Shown in pieces: positions 24,278 through 37,229 of a stretch of 64,000 bases of DNA; the first letter of the stretch is position 1, and the number at the start of each line of letters is the position of its first letter. The notes below the pieces were generated by a model. It was not told where the DNA came from. It ran no database searches and worked only from the letters and a program-made list of their open reading frames with translations. The stretch is from Marsupella aquatica (lineage: Eukaryota > Marchantiophyta), in the NCBI GenBank assembly GCA_973895155.1, contig OZ316898.1:15004001-15068000 (forward strand), read 5' to 3'. The translations under genes and the position numbers were made by a program.

Positions 24278-27200
24278 TAACCAAGGTTTTCTTGTATCTC
24301 AATTGCAGCAGAGTGATGTCAATGCTGGACTCGTCATGTGTGCAGACGATACATTTAATTGGCTTAGTGCTGCGCTCCCTCCCACATTTGAGCTGCTACA
24401 GTAGCACCAAGCAGACCTCCACTTGAATTTAAGATAGCTAGGTCAGTAACATAGATTTTGCTTAGATGGATCTAAGCAAAATCGGAGTTGGAGTCCACAC
24501 ATTCGGCCCAGCATTCGGTGAGCTGAAATCCAGGAACATCTGCAAGAGTGGAATATTCCTGAGTACTGGACGGTCACTCCAGCAATTGGGACTCTCTTGT
24601 TGGGCCAACTCTCCTTGGACCAGCTTTCAATCCTGCCCAGGCAAGATTCACCTTAGTACTTATAGGATTTGCGAGCATTCAAAAGGGGCAAAAAACTTTT
24701 CGACCCGCACTACCAGATCTCTGTCAGTAGCACTTTGCAAGAGGTCCAGAGAGAAGGACGCAAGCATCCAAAAGGGCAAAAATCTCCTTGAATCATTGTA
24801 ATGTGGAGGATATATGCCAGTAATTGTGATTGAAAGCTGATTGACTGCACAGGATGTGAGACAGGAGAACTAAGGAATATCTGAAGGAGGATACATGCCA
24901 ATTGATAGCCATGATAAAACGCTATGGCCCCGGTATCAAGTGGGGTTTTCCTTCGTCTTTTGATACACTATTTTTATTATTGTACCAAATCTATATTGTC
25001 TGAGGTATTTTTTTGTCCCTCACCTCTATTAACGTTCAAAGAACAGGTAGTTGAAGCTAGTTAGTAAGATTTCCCATTCCTTGTGTAAAATAGCAAGCCC
25101 ATAAGCAACAACCTGTGGGTAGGAGCAAAAATACCAACTTTGGCAAGGACCTAATTATAGACCAAGCAAATATGGATCTTGTTTTATTAATGAGATGCCT
25201 GCTAAAAAGTTACTTGGCCTAGTGGGCAGGTTGAGAGATTAGACTGTAGAAAAATAGCAAAGGCTTTTCAGTGAGGTGGAATTTGGCACCTCTTGCCACT
25301 TAAAAAACACTGGTTTAGATGCCACTACCCTCTACCCATGTGTAACAAATGTAGGAAGTTGATGTTGGAATGATTCCTGAGGTGACAATTTTGTTAAATC
25401 ATCCACCAGATTTATCAGTGTTAGATGCACCAAGCACTCCATGACAGGCCAAAGGGTTATTTTGCCAATATTGCTTGTAGAATTTGTGAAAACAACATCC
25501 GCAAAGGAACGGGGACTAGATTAAACCTCCCAATCCCTTCAATAGCATATAGTGACGATCAGGATTGTATAAAATAGTAAACGCCTGATAAGCATCGTTG
25601 ATCTCATTTTCACTTCCGGCAATTCTGTCCATGGCATATATGGGTTTGAGACTGGTAATTAAAGGAATCGCTTACTTGGACTTTGAATAGGACAATGACA
25701 TTAATGTCCTGGTTAGAGGGTGGCAGCCTAAGTTTTGAGGGCATTATTGTCATAATATTAGTAACTAGGACATTAATGTGTGTAAAAGCTTGAATGATTT
25801 TTAGGTGACAAACATAAAAAAGTGAATCTCTGAATACAAAATCCAAGCAAAAGGGCCTGCAATTGGCCAAAGGCATGAAAGAAATTAAAAACAAATTTTA
25901 TAATTTTGATACAAGTTATTATGTTACTTGACTTGGTAACATTATATTTGGGTTTTACTTTTTTTATTTTAGTGATATTCACATAATGTTCTCCTCAAAA
26001 GAAAAGAGACTGTACGGGAAATTAATGCATTCATAAATACAAAAAAAAATCACAAAAATGTTTAGGAGTGTCGGACCCTCACCGACAATAGCTATGGGCG
26101 AGGTCGTTTCACAATTTTCTACACAGAGGGCCGAATATAGATAAACAAATCAACGATTTGACGGTGCCATGTGTTTTTCTTACTTGGAAGATGATTTTGA
26201 TCTTTCTTCAGGCTTAATTAGAACGAGTGGATTACGGACTCAATTGAGTCTCACTATTTCTTTGCGGCCTTCGCTTGTCTTGCATGATAGCATTCCAAAT
26301 GCATGCCTGTGAATGCACACACAGACACATATTCACGTAATGTCGTAAGCTGACATCTTGACACGTGCAGTACTGAGATATAACACCTGGTTCCATAATT
26401 GACTGGAGATGGTGGAGTCACCTTGGGACTCGGGACTTGGGAGCAGATCGAAGCTGTCGACTCCGTTACAATTAATGACATGCAAAATAAGTTTTGGTTC
26501 CCGAACCCATGGAATGGAACGACATTGTCAATTAATTGTCTATCAAGTTAGTACAGTAGACTAGGTTTCATTCGAGAATCATTTGAGAATTAATATTGCT
26601 GATACGATAACGATGTATCGTGAATCGTTGAGGAGTATAAACTGGTCTAATGTAACACTCGGTATAGGTAAGGATTAGTTTTCTTCGAAAAGAAAAAGTA
26701 GGGGAACCACGGCCCAGGTAAACCTCGTTTTGAATATATTTGGCAGGCATAGCAGCTATTGAGCTATCCTAAAGTTTTACACTGGAACCCGGGATGGTCA
26801 ATATGGACCTAGGTTGAAAAGATCGTTCATTCTTTGGTATAAATTTGGTATCGCGGTGTTTCACTTCAGTCTTTGTAGACTTTCCAGATAACAAGACAAC
26901 TGACCGTGAAAGGTCTAATTATTACAGCTACTGATTCTACTACCAGTTTACTATGAGTCCATTCCCCTGTTCCCGGAACCAATTTGTTTGGAGAAAGACA
27001 GTACCCGTCAATATATTGATGACAATGAGATCTTGACTGAATACGTAGCCTAAATTAGGAGACTAAGCTACCACGTCACAAATTCACAAAACCTGTCCCT
27101 ATCTGTGATGTACTTTTAAAGTAATTAAGACAATGACCATGTACCCCGGTACGGTCAGTTAGCAGTACAGTAACATAATTCTGACCGACCAATCATAGGA

Positions 27201-30200
27201 ATTGTTTAATAATTGAGTTCTGTCGAAGCACTGCAGTGTCAGATTATCAGTCAGGACTATCGATTGTTTCTAATAGAAGCACGTGATTTAACATTTATGA
27301 TAGATCAGAGTTTGCGAAATTTGTATCAGTTCATTAGCTCGTTCGACGTGAAGTTTACCATACTGTGAATTGCTGTTCATGAAGACACTTGTGGGGAAAG
27401 AGCATGTCGTTGTATGTTACTGCACGATTGATTAACGGATTATATTTTTTCTAGTCGAGCATGTAATATAAACAGGCTCGTGTAAGTGTTCGGCTTACGC
27501 TCTTTTCACTAACGGTTATTTTCCAATCGATATACTTCACCAACGGTGCTTCAATACCTGCCGATCGCAGCCAGTGCATATAAGGTCAAGATCTTTTTCC
27601 CAGTGTGAACTGACGACAATGGACGCTATTCCTTACAAGGCGGACATCGTTTACTGGAGCCACTCACATTAGTTTAGATCGGGTTGTTAGCTATTATGAT
27701 AAAGTACTTCCCCAGAGATCTTGGATCAAGAAAGCGTCGCTGCACTTTGATCTATTATCATCATTGATGGAAGATTGTCAACCGGGTTCACGCAGCCTTA
27801 ATACAGCACTTTATAGTTTCCCGTTGTTGTCAAGTGAATGAACTAATGAACCCTGAAAGTACGTAAACATTGAGAGAAACCAGCCTTCAACTACGATCGC
27901 TCAGAATATCCAACGAGCCCCTCTACATCCTCAACTGTAAGATGTCAAACAGAGAGGACTACAGGAGGCGTCCAAGGGGGGTCACTGATTGCTGAGCCAA
28001 ATCGTGTGAGCGAGCTCACTTGCGGCCTTGCGGAATAGAGGTGCGGCAACGAGCAGCGACGTAATTATCACGATGATTGTAGAATACGGTCAGATTACAC
28101 AAGTGAATGACCCTGCCGTGAATGACATACCTAGGTGCAGACTGCAGTTACGTACCAGCCTACTGCCCAGATGGCTGTCAGAAGTAAATTAAAATGTAGT
28201 CTCTCTGTCATCCGGCATTTCTCCTTCGTGGCTCCCTCTATGGTGGCCGGCCTGCTGTCTCCCGGTACTCGGGTACTGTAGCGGGCCAGGACCCTGGTCC
28301 CTGGCTGAAATGCGGTACATTGCTGTACTCAAGTTTGTGTTTGTAAATAATTTGCTCGTCGATAAGCTGATTCTTTTCCTGCTGCACGCATTGAATTCCC
28401 ATGCAAAACAATATTGGATTCATAAAAATGCTACTTCACGCCCATACGGTTCAGAGTTGCACACTAAACGTTCTTGTCTCGAGAAAAGTGCGTTCCCGAT
28501 GCGCGAATTGATTTACTCTACGACAGGAATGCAAAGCTCGTGAGTAAGGTACACGTTCTCGTTGATCGTATCGAATGTAATCAAGGTCCCGTTGAGCTGG
28601 AGTGGTCTTCAATATTGATAGCATATTCCATTCCGTGCAGAGGATTGCCGACGCTTCTACACAACTGTAAATGTCATTCCTTAAATATATTCCTGTCCCC
28701 TTTCAACGAGGATGGAAAAAGTGTCCGAATGACCTTATACTCTTTCGAGACCACATTATTGGAAACGAAAGCTTTTATTTTATTTGTGTCCATGCTATTC
28801 ATTATATAAGCAAAGGTTCGTAATTCCAAGTACGCAACTTGATGAAAGAATGTGACCAATAAATTGTGATCAGAAATTAGAGTTGGGTTTTAGGTTTCTA
28901 GAGTGAATTCTTTCAACACTGACTCCAAGGTCCCACCAAAATATATATATGGATGAAAAAAGTTATTAAATGTTATGAACATAAAATTGATGATACTACA
29001 TGAAAATTTCTGTTATCACTTCTATTAAGGATTGGAAAAATATACCTTCAGGCTTGTTTGTTGTTAAAAATGATTATGTTTTTGCCTTTGGGCCGAAAGG
29101 TTTTGGAGGCAACCTGGTGCTCAGTTTCCTCCGTTCAGACCTGGAATATACATTCTGATCGGGGTATATATATATATCCAGAATGTGTATCAGGTTTTGT
29201 CCCCCTACTCACTTTGTGCCATCTTTTCTTCTTTTAAATGGTATTTCAAAATTCCCAGTTCTGTACTTTTTTGGTACCCGTGCTGAGTACGACGTCGAAT
29301 GCAAATCTGGATGGTGAAGGTAAATACGGGTTTTTGCGATTGGTCAAGATTCATCGTTAGTCGGGCAGCTAGATTATGCGTACCTCGTAGATGTAATAAC
29401 CTACTGTAGACATTTAACTCTTCTCGTGTGTGCTCGACTACATAATAATTTTGTGATACAGAATTGACCACAAATGGTACTCACACGAGGCGGAGAAGCG
29501 TGTAACCTTCTACAGAGGGAGTTGGAGCCACATGAATTCATAGAATTGTACCTTAAGTAAGCCGTAAGCGTCACTAAGTAAAGATTTGTTCCACCATTAT
29601 TTCAGGTCAAAATTTTGCAGAAATAAAAATTCAGGTCACCACGTTCGTGATGTCACATTTCTTTCGGCAGACCCCAAAGTCGTACTCCTCGTACTGACAA
29701 AGAACAGTCTTCGTAGGAATTTACAGGACGGAGTTACTCTAAGAGTCTAAGATATATATATTTCGACCAGCCCTTGTATCACGTATACAGTACAATGAAC
29801 CAAGCGAGCTGAAGAGCAGCTCACCAAACAACCCTTCGTCGTACCGTCATGCCATGCCGGTTCCTGTTCGGGAGAATCTTGCACAGATTGTAGTATTTGA
29901 GGTCGATGGATATAGTTCCCCCTGTAGATCGGCGATATTATGATTTGTTTTTTTCAATTGTATTGACATATCGATATAAAATCGGAGCGCACGATGGGTA
30001 GGCACGTGCAACTTCTGTATGTAGAGGGCTGTATTGGCCATTGATTCACATGGAGTGGTTTTAATCAAGGGGCTAGTATGGGGAAGGTTGTAGAGTGATC
30101 TATCCATGTGCTCCTGTAAATTAACCTCATCAGCGTCAGTTGGTCTTTACTATCCGTCTGGGAGGCAAGAAGTTCAGTGTGTAGGTCACCCCGGTTTTGA

Positions 30201-32699
30201 TTCGTCACTGACCTACATAGTGCTGCTGAGACTGACTGTTGTGGGCAGTTTCCGTCTGCGGTACTGTTATCTACACGCTTGGATTTATGATTAACTTGTC
30301 AGGTTCAGAGCTTACTGATATCGATCCTTGATGCGAATGCTTTCGACTTATTTCTTGGGCAAACAGGATTCGTTCACCTATTATACTGGGAAGGATTGGG
30401 AAGTAAATTGTGTTCCCACTCAGGACCACAACAGAAACCGCCAATTTTGTCGCTGCCACAGTCCTGTTGTGTGTTTGGGGCAGATTCATTGGTTATATCA
30501 TATCTAAGTCTATTGCCCGAATATAGTACCATCGACACCTCACGAGTTATTCTGTAACGGACCAATTGAAAAGACGTTTCAGAAATTGTAAACAGGTTGG
30601 ACTTCTCGTCTGACTCTGGAAATTATGAACACGGAGGATGTCCTGCACTCTTCCTAGATGGGTACTCTATAGCATTTACGATTTATATGTGTCATGTTGA
30701 GTCTCTGTTGCTCCTGGTTCACTTACACTCTCGAGATTCCAGTTCGGTTCATATCTCCTGTGGTAAATTCACGCTGAAATTTCTGTATGGTACTTTCTGT
30801 TCTTAGAATGACCTAAACTTATGTATTTTATGTTTTAAGGCATTATGCTGGAATTTCTGAAAGTCTAGAGTAGGAGTTTGGAATAAGCAGCCAGTGGCAA
30901 TTGAAATGAATCGGCACCTTGCTAAGTAAAATAATACTAACTAAATATCAGGGCAGTACTATACAAGCCTCACTGGGCCTCCAAACTTAATCGGTCTTGC
31001 ATTTATCTGAAAACCTATGAGAGCAGTATTGAGGGTTCCGAATGCCATCATGGAAATTAAGTCGTTTTCATAGATCTATATGATATAAGAGTGCCACCTG
31101 TCCAGTGGCTCTGCAAAATAACTGTTTGGCCAGCCAGACGGCATTCTATTGTATCATCACAACATGCAACTGGAATCCAACAGTGTCCCAATTCGGAACT
31201 TTTCCTCTGGTCGTGAAAAAGTCATGGCAAGGAATGTAATTATTCAGTCAAGCCACTCTCACTTCAGTTCTGTAATCAGAGTGTGCTGACTCAACCAGGA
31301 CCGGAATCAAAGTCAGCAATGACTTCTGATCGCTTACAATATCCCATATCTAAGATGGTGTTGAGGCAGTCATTGTTTACATTCCTTTGAAATTAAGTTA
31401 CCATCGGGCCAGATATACTTTACATCGTAGCGTACAAAAGAATGGATCAATTTATTTCACACTTGGTGTGAGCTAACCATATTGGAACCCATTTACTGAG
31501 CGGTTTCTTGTTGCCTCAGTGGATAGTTTATTTAACTCTCTGAACTTGCATGCGGTCTGTCAATTTAGTAAGTTTGCGTGATGTGGAATCATTCATTTAG
31601 AGAGCACTTACTACCCGAAAATGAGCGGTTACTGGCCATCGTCTATTGGATTCCGGACCATGGTACATGAGGTTGGCCATGTTGGATTGTTGGGACTCAG
31701 TACTAATGAGGATCTGCTGGATGACGCGACCGTGATCAGCTCCGTCGTCTCGGTTATTTATTGACAAAGGTGTAAGCTTAATCATGAACAAAACACCGAA
31801 ATTTTACAAAGAGGTTTTCCACAGTGAAGAGGCGACTGAAAGGCAGGTTTGCCAGCCAGCCGACTTCAGATTCGAAAGGACGAATGCAACCTATCTGCGT
31901 GTCACGGCTGGCCTGCCAAGAGAGAAGAATGTGCATTCTCACTTATGTAACAAAGCTTTCGGAGACGCTAGCCAGCCTTTGCCAGGCCTTGAACAGACGA
32001 AAGGACACAGCGGGCCCAGCATGGCAGCGGCGATGTCATCAAATTGATTGCAGCAGGAAGGCCTCTGCTTGCTTTGCCTTGTACCGTAGCCACGAAGGAG
32101 AGTCTCATGATTATAGACTCCGTTCACCAAGTAGGTCGCCACTCGGCAAGAAACAGGGCGACAAAATCCCCTTTTAACTTCAGCTGCTGTTGCTGCAGCC
32201 CTGAAGATTTATCATCTCGCTGCTTACCGACCTGAATATTAACTGCGCTCGATAAATAAATATTCCCCCACTGAATGAAAGAATATAACCTACGAATGTT
32301 TGATACTGAACCATCGACTTTTGAGATGAATGGCCAAGATTGATTGATATGTGTTTGGTCAAATCATATGCTACAAAGTGAAATTGAAGTCCACCATGGT
32401 AGCCCTGCATATCCCTGAAGTGTGCTACAGCTACCCGGACTGAGTTGCAGTGGATGAGTCAACTTAATCTGTTCAGAGTGGTTGGCCAGGTCAAGGGTGG
32501 TGGTTTCTATTCTCTTTGGAGGTTGAGATTATATCAGTCCCAATGATTGATAAGTGCACATCAAAATATGATATACTCACAATGTGCCACATCCCATGAT
32601 AAATTTTTAATTTTCCTTAAATCAATGAATGCACACCATATATTGTCACTTTATAATGTGTGCTTACTGGAAGAGATATTGAACTTGATGTTAAATCCC
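24278..32699. other. 8.4-kb stretch with no recognised gene or element
   Basis: I found no coding exon, no terminal repeats and no family match in this stretch. Open frames reach only 122 codons or less and have no motifs. Short TA runs occur near 28942 and 29165. It may hold old, decayed transposons or regulatory DNA that cannot be recognised by eye. Confidence 0.4.
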
Positions 32700-33036
32700 T
32701 TAGGGCCACTTTACAAGACGGGCGCAGCAAGTTGAGTGGTTTTTACCAGGGCTGGAACAGAGCCCGAATTTTTGTGTATGGTAGGACTCCCAACCAGGCC
32801 AAGGCAGAAAAAAACTAATAGTGCCGCAGACGTCTGCTAAAGATAAGACTGCCTGGGCATTTCAGTGACAAGTAGTGGGGCCGGCGGGAGCTCATGGGGG
32901 CATTTTCACACATTTGAGAGATCCACGGCCCATATCACTCGGTAACTTTTGTTGCACTCCGTGACGAGTTGCACTCCTGCAAAAGGAAAGCACAAGAATT
33001 TTCAGGGTTGAAGTCTGGCGCTGCGCGAAGCTGGAC

Positions 33037-34857
33037 ATGGAGAGAACAAGTCGGGGGTCGGGTGATGAAGCAGATGTGGTACTGGGTAATTGCAGCCCGA
33101 GACCTGGAGCTGGAGCTGAGGACACAACGTCTACTTCGGCTGTTTCCAATGGCAGTAGGGAGGTGAGTTTAGGGTTTACATGATTCCAACAATTTGTAAA
33201 ATTAGAATCTCTGCTATGACATGTATTCTTTGTTTTGGCCCACCAGGAATGAACTCGCATCCCTATCGTGCTCTATTGTGACTGCAACTCTGCAATTGCA
33301 TGATCTTTATTTCCAATGTAGGCTGTTTCTTGAATTCCCAAAACTAGCTGAAAGCAATGAAACTCCCCGAATTGTCCACACAATTCAATTTCATGGTCTA
33401 ATTCGAAGGATTTTGTGTTTCAATTTCAGGGTGATAGGAGGCAAAAAATTGTATTGCTCATCATTCTCAACCTAGCTCTCCAATTCATCATCATCCACAG
33501 CAATGAAATGCATCAGGCTGCTCTAGTGCTAGCTACCAATGCCATGTCCAGAATTCAGTCTTTCAGATTGATTTCAGAATTCTTGCTCTCCCAGCTAGTT
33601 TATGTTTGCACAGGGACGATGGATCTGGAGGAAACAGAGGTGTGTATGGAGATTTGAACGCTCCTCTCCTTTTGTAGACAAAATTCTGCTACGAGCCCAT
33701 TCTGAGTGAGTTCAGACGAAGTGTAAGGGTAAGTCAGCCCACATTCTATTACCTATGTTCCCTTTTAGCACCTGCCTTGCAGAAAGGTAAAAAAGGGGTG
33801 GGGATTCCACTAGAAACCAGGGTTGCATTATCCCTTGACCGACTTGGCACGGACAATCATTTGCTAGCATGTGCTGATATGTTTGGGATGTCTGAAGGCT
33901 TGGCATCCATTGTTGTCTGTGACTTTTGTGAGGCTGTCGTGAAGATCATCCGTCCACTGGTGGTCAAAAGGTGGACTCCAGCTACTCTAAAAACCTTAGC
34001 CAATGAATTTGAAGCAAAGCATGGTATTAATACCATACATTATGGGAGCCATAGATGGGTCCCATATCCCTATCATTGCACCTCCGGCACCATGGGACCC
34101 AGTACCTTATTATAATCAGAAGGGATTCTATTCTGTACTTCTCCAAGGAATTGTTGATGTGAATACATCATTCTGGGATTGGGATTTCGGGTGGGCAGGC
34201 TCCTTGAACGATTACACCATGTTTATTCACTCTGATTTTGGTAGTGCTATCATGAAGGGGAGTTTTGCCCCTTATAAAATCATTGGAGATGTTGCTTATC
34301 CATTCAGACAGTGGAACTGGGTTCCTTTCAAGGGGACTACAGAGCAGCTCCAACCATACAAGGCCCATTGGAATTTCATTCAGAGCAGCACCAGGATGTG
34401 TGTTGAACGAGCGTTCGGAATTTTGAAAGGGAGATGGCGGATTTTATTGAGGAGAATTGAGATGCACATAGAACATGTCTCTATCATTGTTTCTGCATGT
34501 ATTTGCTTGCACAATCTTTGAGTGGCCCACAAAGATTTCATTGATGACCAGATGGTTGAAGAAGCCAAGAAATGGCTAAAGGTGCAGCAGATTAGAAGCT
34601 TCGGGAATTTGCAGCAAGCAGGCACTATGAAGATTATGGACTACGGAAGATCCGAGGTAAACCGAGCACACATCGACATTGATGAGCTTATAAAACAAGC
34701 ATCAACTCCTGATCCTCACTTTGTAAACAATTTACACAGTTTGAATAGCTCTGATGTTGGAGCTTTAGAGAGAGGGGTCAATATGCATAGACAATTGGCA
34801 AGTCTTGTTCAACCACCACTTGAAAGAACAGGTAGATTTGCAGGGTGCTTAGTTTAA
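33037..34857 (+). pseudogene. Harbinger DDE transposase, disabled
   Basis: This is a PIF/Harbinger transposase of the DDE_Tnp_4 type. Exons are 33037-33162, 33430-33639, 33678-33728 and 33783-34857, all joining in phase 0, for about 485 residues. The catalytic acids are recognisable in order: the D in MGAIDGSHIPI, the D in LNDYTMF, and the E in CVERAFGILKGRW. Two lesions break it. A 4-nt insertion, TAAT within GGTATTAATACC at about 34022-34033, shifts the frame just before the first catalytic D. A TGA at 34519-34521 stands where an arginine CGA is expected. The start ATG at 33037 is inferred from splice phase. Confidence 0.88.
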
Positions 34858-35334
34858 AGAGGTGAGCTCATTTGCAGAGGAGCCTGAATAATGTTGTTAA
34901 TGCCAGGAGCAATGTTGAATTGTTGAATATATATATAGCCTCTGGATGAGAGCCCTGGTGAGCACTTCAGCTCTGTATATGTAATAAACATTGCTATTGA
35001 ATGGAACTTAAAGTTGCATTGTCTTGTGCTTTATATATTACATGAAGTGTTGTTTACAAAATTGCAGTACATTTGAGAGGCCTATTTGTCAGATTTTTGG
35101 AATCCCTACCGGATTGCTAAACAGAGTATGATTTGGAAGCTGCTACCCGAGCCTTATCTATTCCAAATTCTGTAAACTCAAATGGGTAATACAGCTTTGA
35201 AGGACCTCTGTAAGTGTCCCAAGGGCGAAAACAGATGTTATCATCCCGAAGAGTCCTCCACAATAAGAGATATTTGTTTTGATTGAACAAAGTGGTATTC
35301 ATTGCACTGTCTACAGATCCTGCAAAGTTTCCAT

Positions 35335-37208
35335 TTACAACTTGTCAATCAATCGAGCAAGATGTGACTGAAGCTCTTTCAATACTGTAGTGTTCTCATG
35401 AATGTCTGTAGCTATGGAAGTTGTTTGAACAACCACGGCAGAAGTTTGAGACACCATTTCCTTCATGGATTGAACCATGTCACACATAATCGTAGATATG
35501 TGTTCCCCAGAGGATCTCTTCCCAGATTTACTAAGGACCGTGATAGAATCAAATGTAGATTGGGGACCTGGAATTGAGACCCCAGGCCCTATTGTGTCTT
35601 CAGCTGAGCCTTGACCTTCACAAAGCTCATTGAGGTCAGGGGGACAGGGATTGGGAGTACCTCGAGCATCAAAATGGATAAGTTTTCTAACATTCAAGAG
35701 GTTGTTGAATCCCTGGTCAATGTGCGCAAAGAATTTACACGTGACCTTTCTACCCTCACCTGAGATCTGGATCAGTCGTTTGTCTGTACAATACTGCCGA
35801 TAAATTGCAATCCATTTTTTTCTACAGGCTTCTGCAGATTTTGTGAAGCTATCACAAGCTGCAATCATCTTGATTTGCAGCTTCTCCCACATGTTAATTC
35901 CTGTAAAAAAAACCACACAACTAGTAAGAGAATTGAGCACATTTCAATGAAAAGAAATTAAAACACCAAATTTATCCAAAAGTTGTCAGAGTTAATCTTG
36001 TATCAATACCTGCAGAAATTTCACCAGAGTTTCGGGCAGAAATTGAAGCACACATTTCAAACATAAATTGAAGCAGACATTTCACACATAAATTCAAACA
36101 GACATTTCATTCGAGCAGACATTTCAGAGGCAATCTTGTAATAAACTTCCACTGTTCCTTCGTGCAGAGATTTCAGAGGTAACTGAGGAGTAAAATGGAA
36201 TTCACCTTGCTTCTTGGTATTTTGCTTGAATTCTTCGTCCATCTCACTCCTAAAAGCAATGAGTTGTATGACATCTGCATCCTCCCAGCAAATGGTTGCC
36301 TCATTGTCTGCCACTTGATCCCCTGCTTGATCAATCTCCCTGGAAATCTTGGCCTTCTTGGACATCTTCTTCCCAACTGCCCGTTTCTTACCAGTAGTTG
36401 TCCCCTCTGAAGGAGTTACAGCGCTTGCAGGTGGAGATCGTGGATGTTGGACTGCTTCACGATTCTGCAAAGGAGTGTGTTACCTTCCTTCTGAGTAGAA
36501 TGGGTTTCCTCCGCATGACTGCTGTTCATATGAAGTCGGATCAGAGAAGAAAGGAGCTGGAGAAGCATTGGGCTGTAACTAAGGATGAGAAAATTGTGAG
36601 ATTGATGGTGGATCATTCAAAAGCGCCATAAACTCTGCGTTCGACATCGTGTGGGCACCTCGGGACATTTCTTGGCCAAACTGTGAATCAGGAATTACAG
36701 CTGAGGAACGATTGCTCTCATACCAAAGAGAGAAATTTCCCGTTCCTGCCATGTCTACAATCGCCTCAACTCCCACACTGCTACAATCCCTTCTGAAGAG
36801 TCTGTGAACAAATTGCAAGTGCTCCCAGACGACGAGCTGCTCACCCATATACTGTCGTTCTCTTCCATGGTAGGGGCGCGGTTGATTTGTAATTTGAAGT
36901 TGGGCTTGTAATTTAAAGCGGCCGCATTTGTCAAAGCTCGCGGGAACCGTCACTTGCAGCTCATCCACTCTCATGAATGATGATAAAATCGGAGGAGAAA
37001 GTGGCCTGCCCATTTTGCACCTCCGGAGGTCCGATAGTCTAGCGCCCGAATGTTCATCCCGAGCCGGCTGGCCAGAGCTAATCCATACCAGAATGGAGGT
37101 TCGGTCGTTCCCACAGCTCAACTTGCTGCGCCAATCTTGTAAAGCAAGGAGCGCGCGGGCAGACTGAAACAACGGTCCTGATTGATTCAATCCTGAAAAA
37201 AGTTGCAT
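35335..37208 (-). pseudogene. Harbinger Myb/trihelix-like protein, disabled
   Basis: This is the second Harbinger gene, the DNA-binding partner of the transposase. On the minus strand, the first exon starts at ATG 37208. The middle exon begins near 36465 (NREAVQHPR) and ends at 36206. The last exon is 35900-35335, joined in phase 1. The middle and last exons form the Myb/SANT-like helices: CWEDADVIQLIAFRSEMDEE, INMWEKLQIKM, and FTKSAEACRKKWIAIYRQY. The C-terminal part ends in a likely coiled coil (VLKELQSHLARLIDKL). A TAG at about 36579-36581 interrupts the first exon where CAG would read through. I could not resolve the exon 1/2 junction. Confidence 0.75.
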
Positions 37209-37229
37209 TGTCTTGTGAAGTGGCCCTTA

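Larger units (their letters stand above)
32703..37226 (+). mobile_element. Complete PIF/Harbinger DNA transposon
   Basis: The 4,524-bp element has inverted ends: GGGCCACTTTACAAGAC at the left and GTCTTGTGAAGTGGCCC at the right, one mismatch in 17. It is flanked on both sides by TTA (32700-32702 and 37227-37229), the classic Harbinger target duplication. It carries the two standard genes of the superfamily, convergently arranged: a DDE transposase on + and a Myb/trihelix-like gene on -. Both are broken, so the copy is non-autonomous today although its ends look usable by a transposase supplied from elsewhere. Confidence 0.95.
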
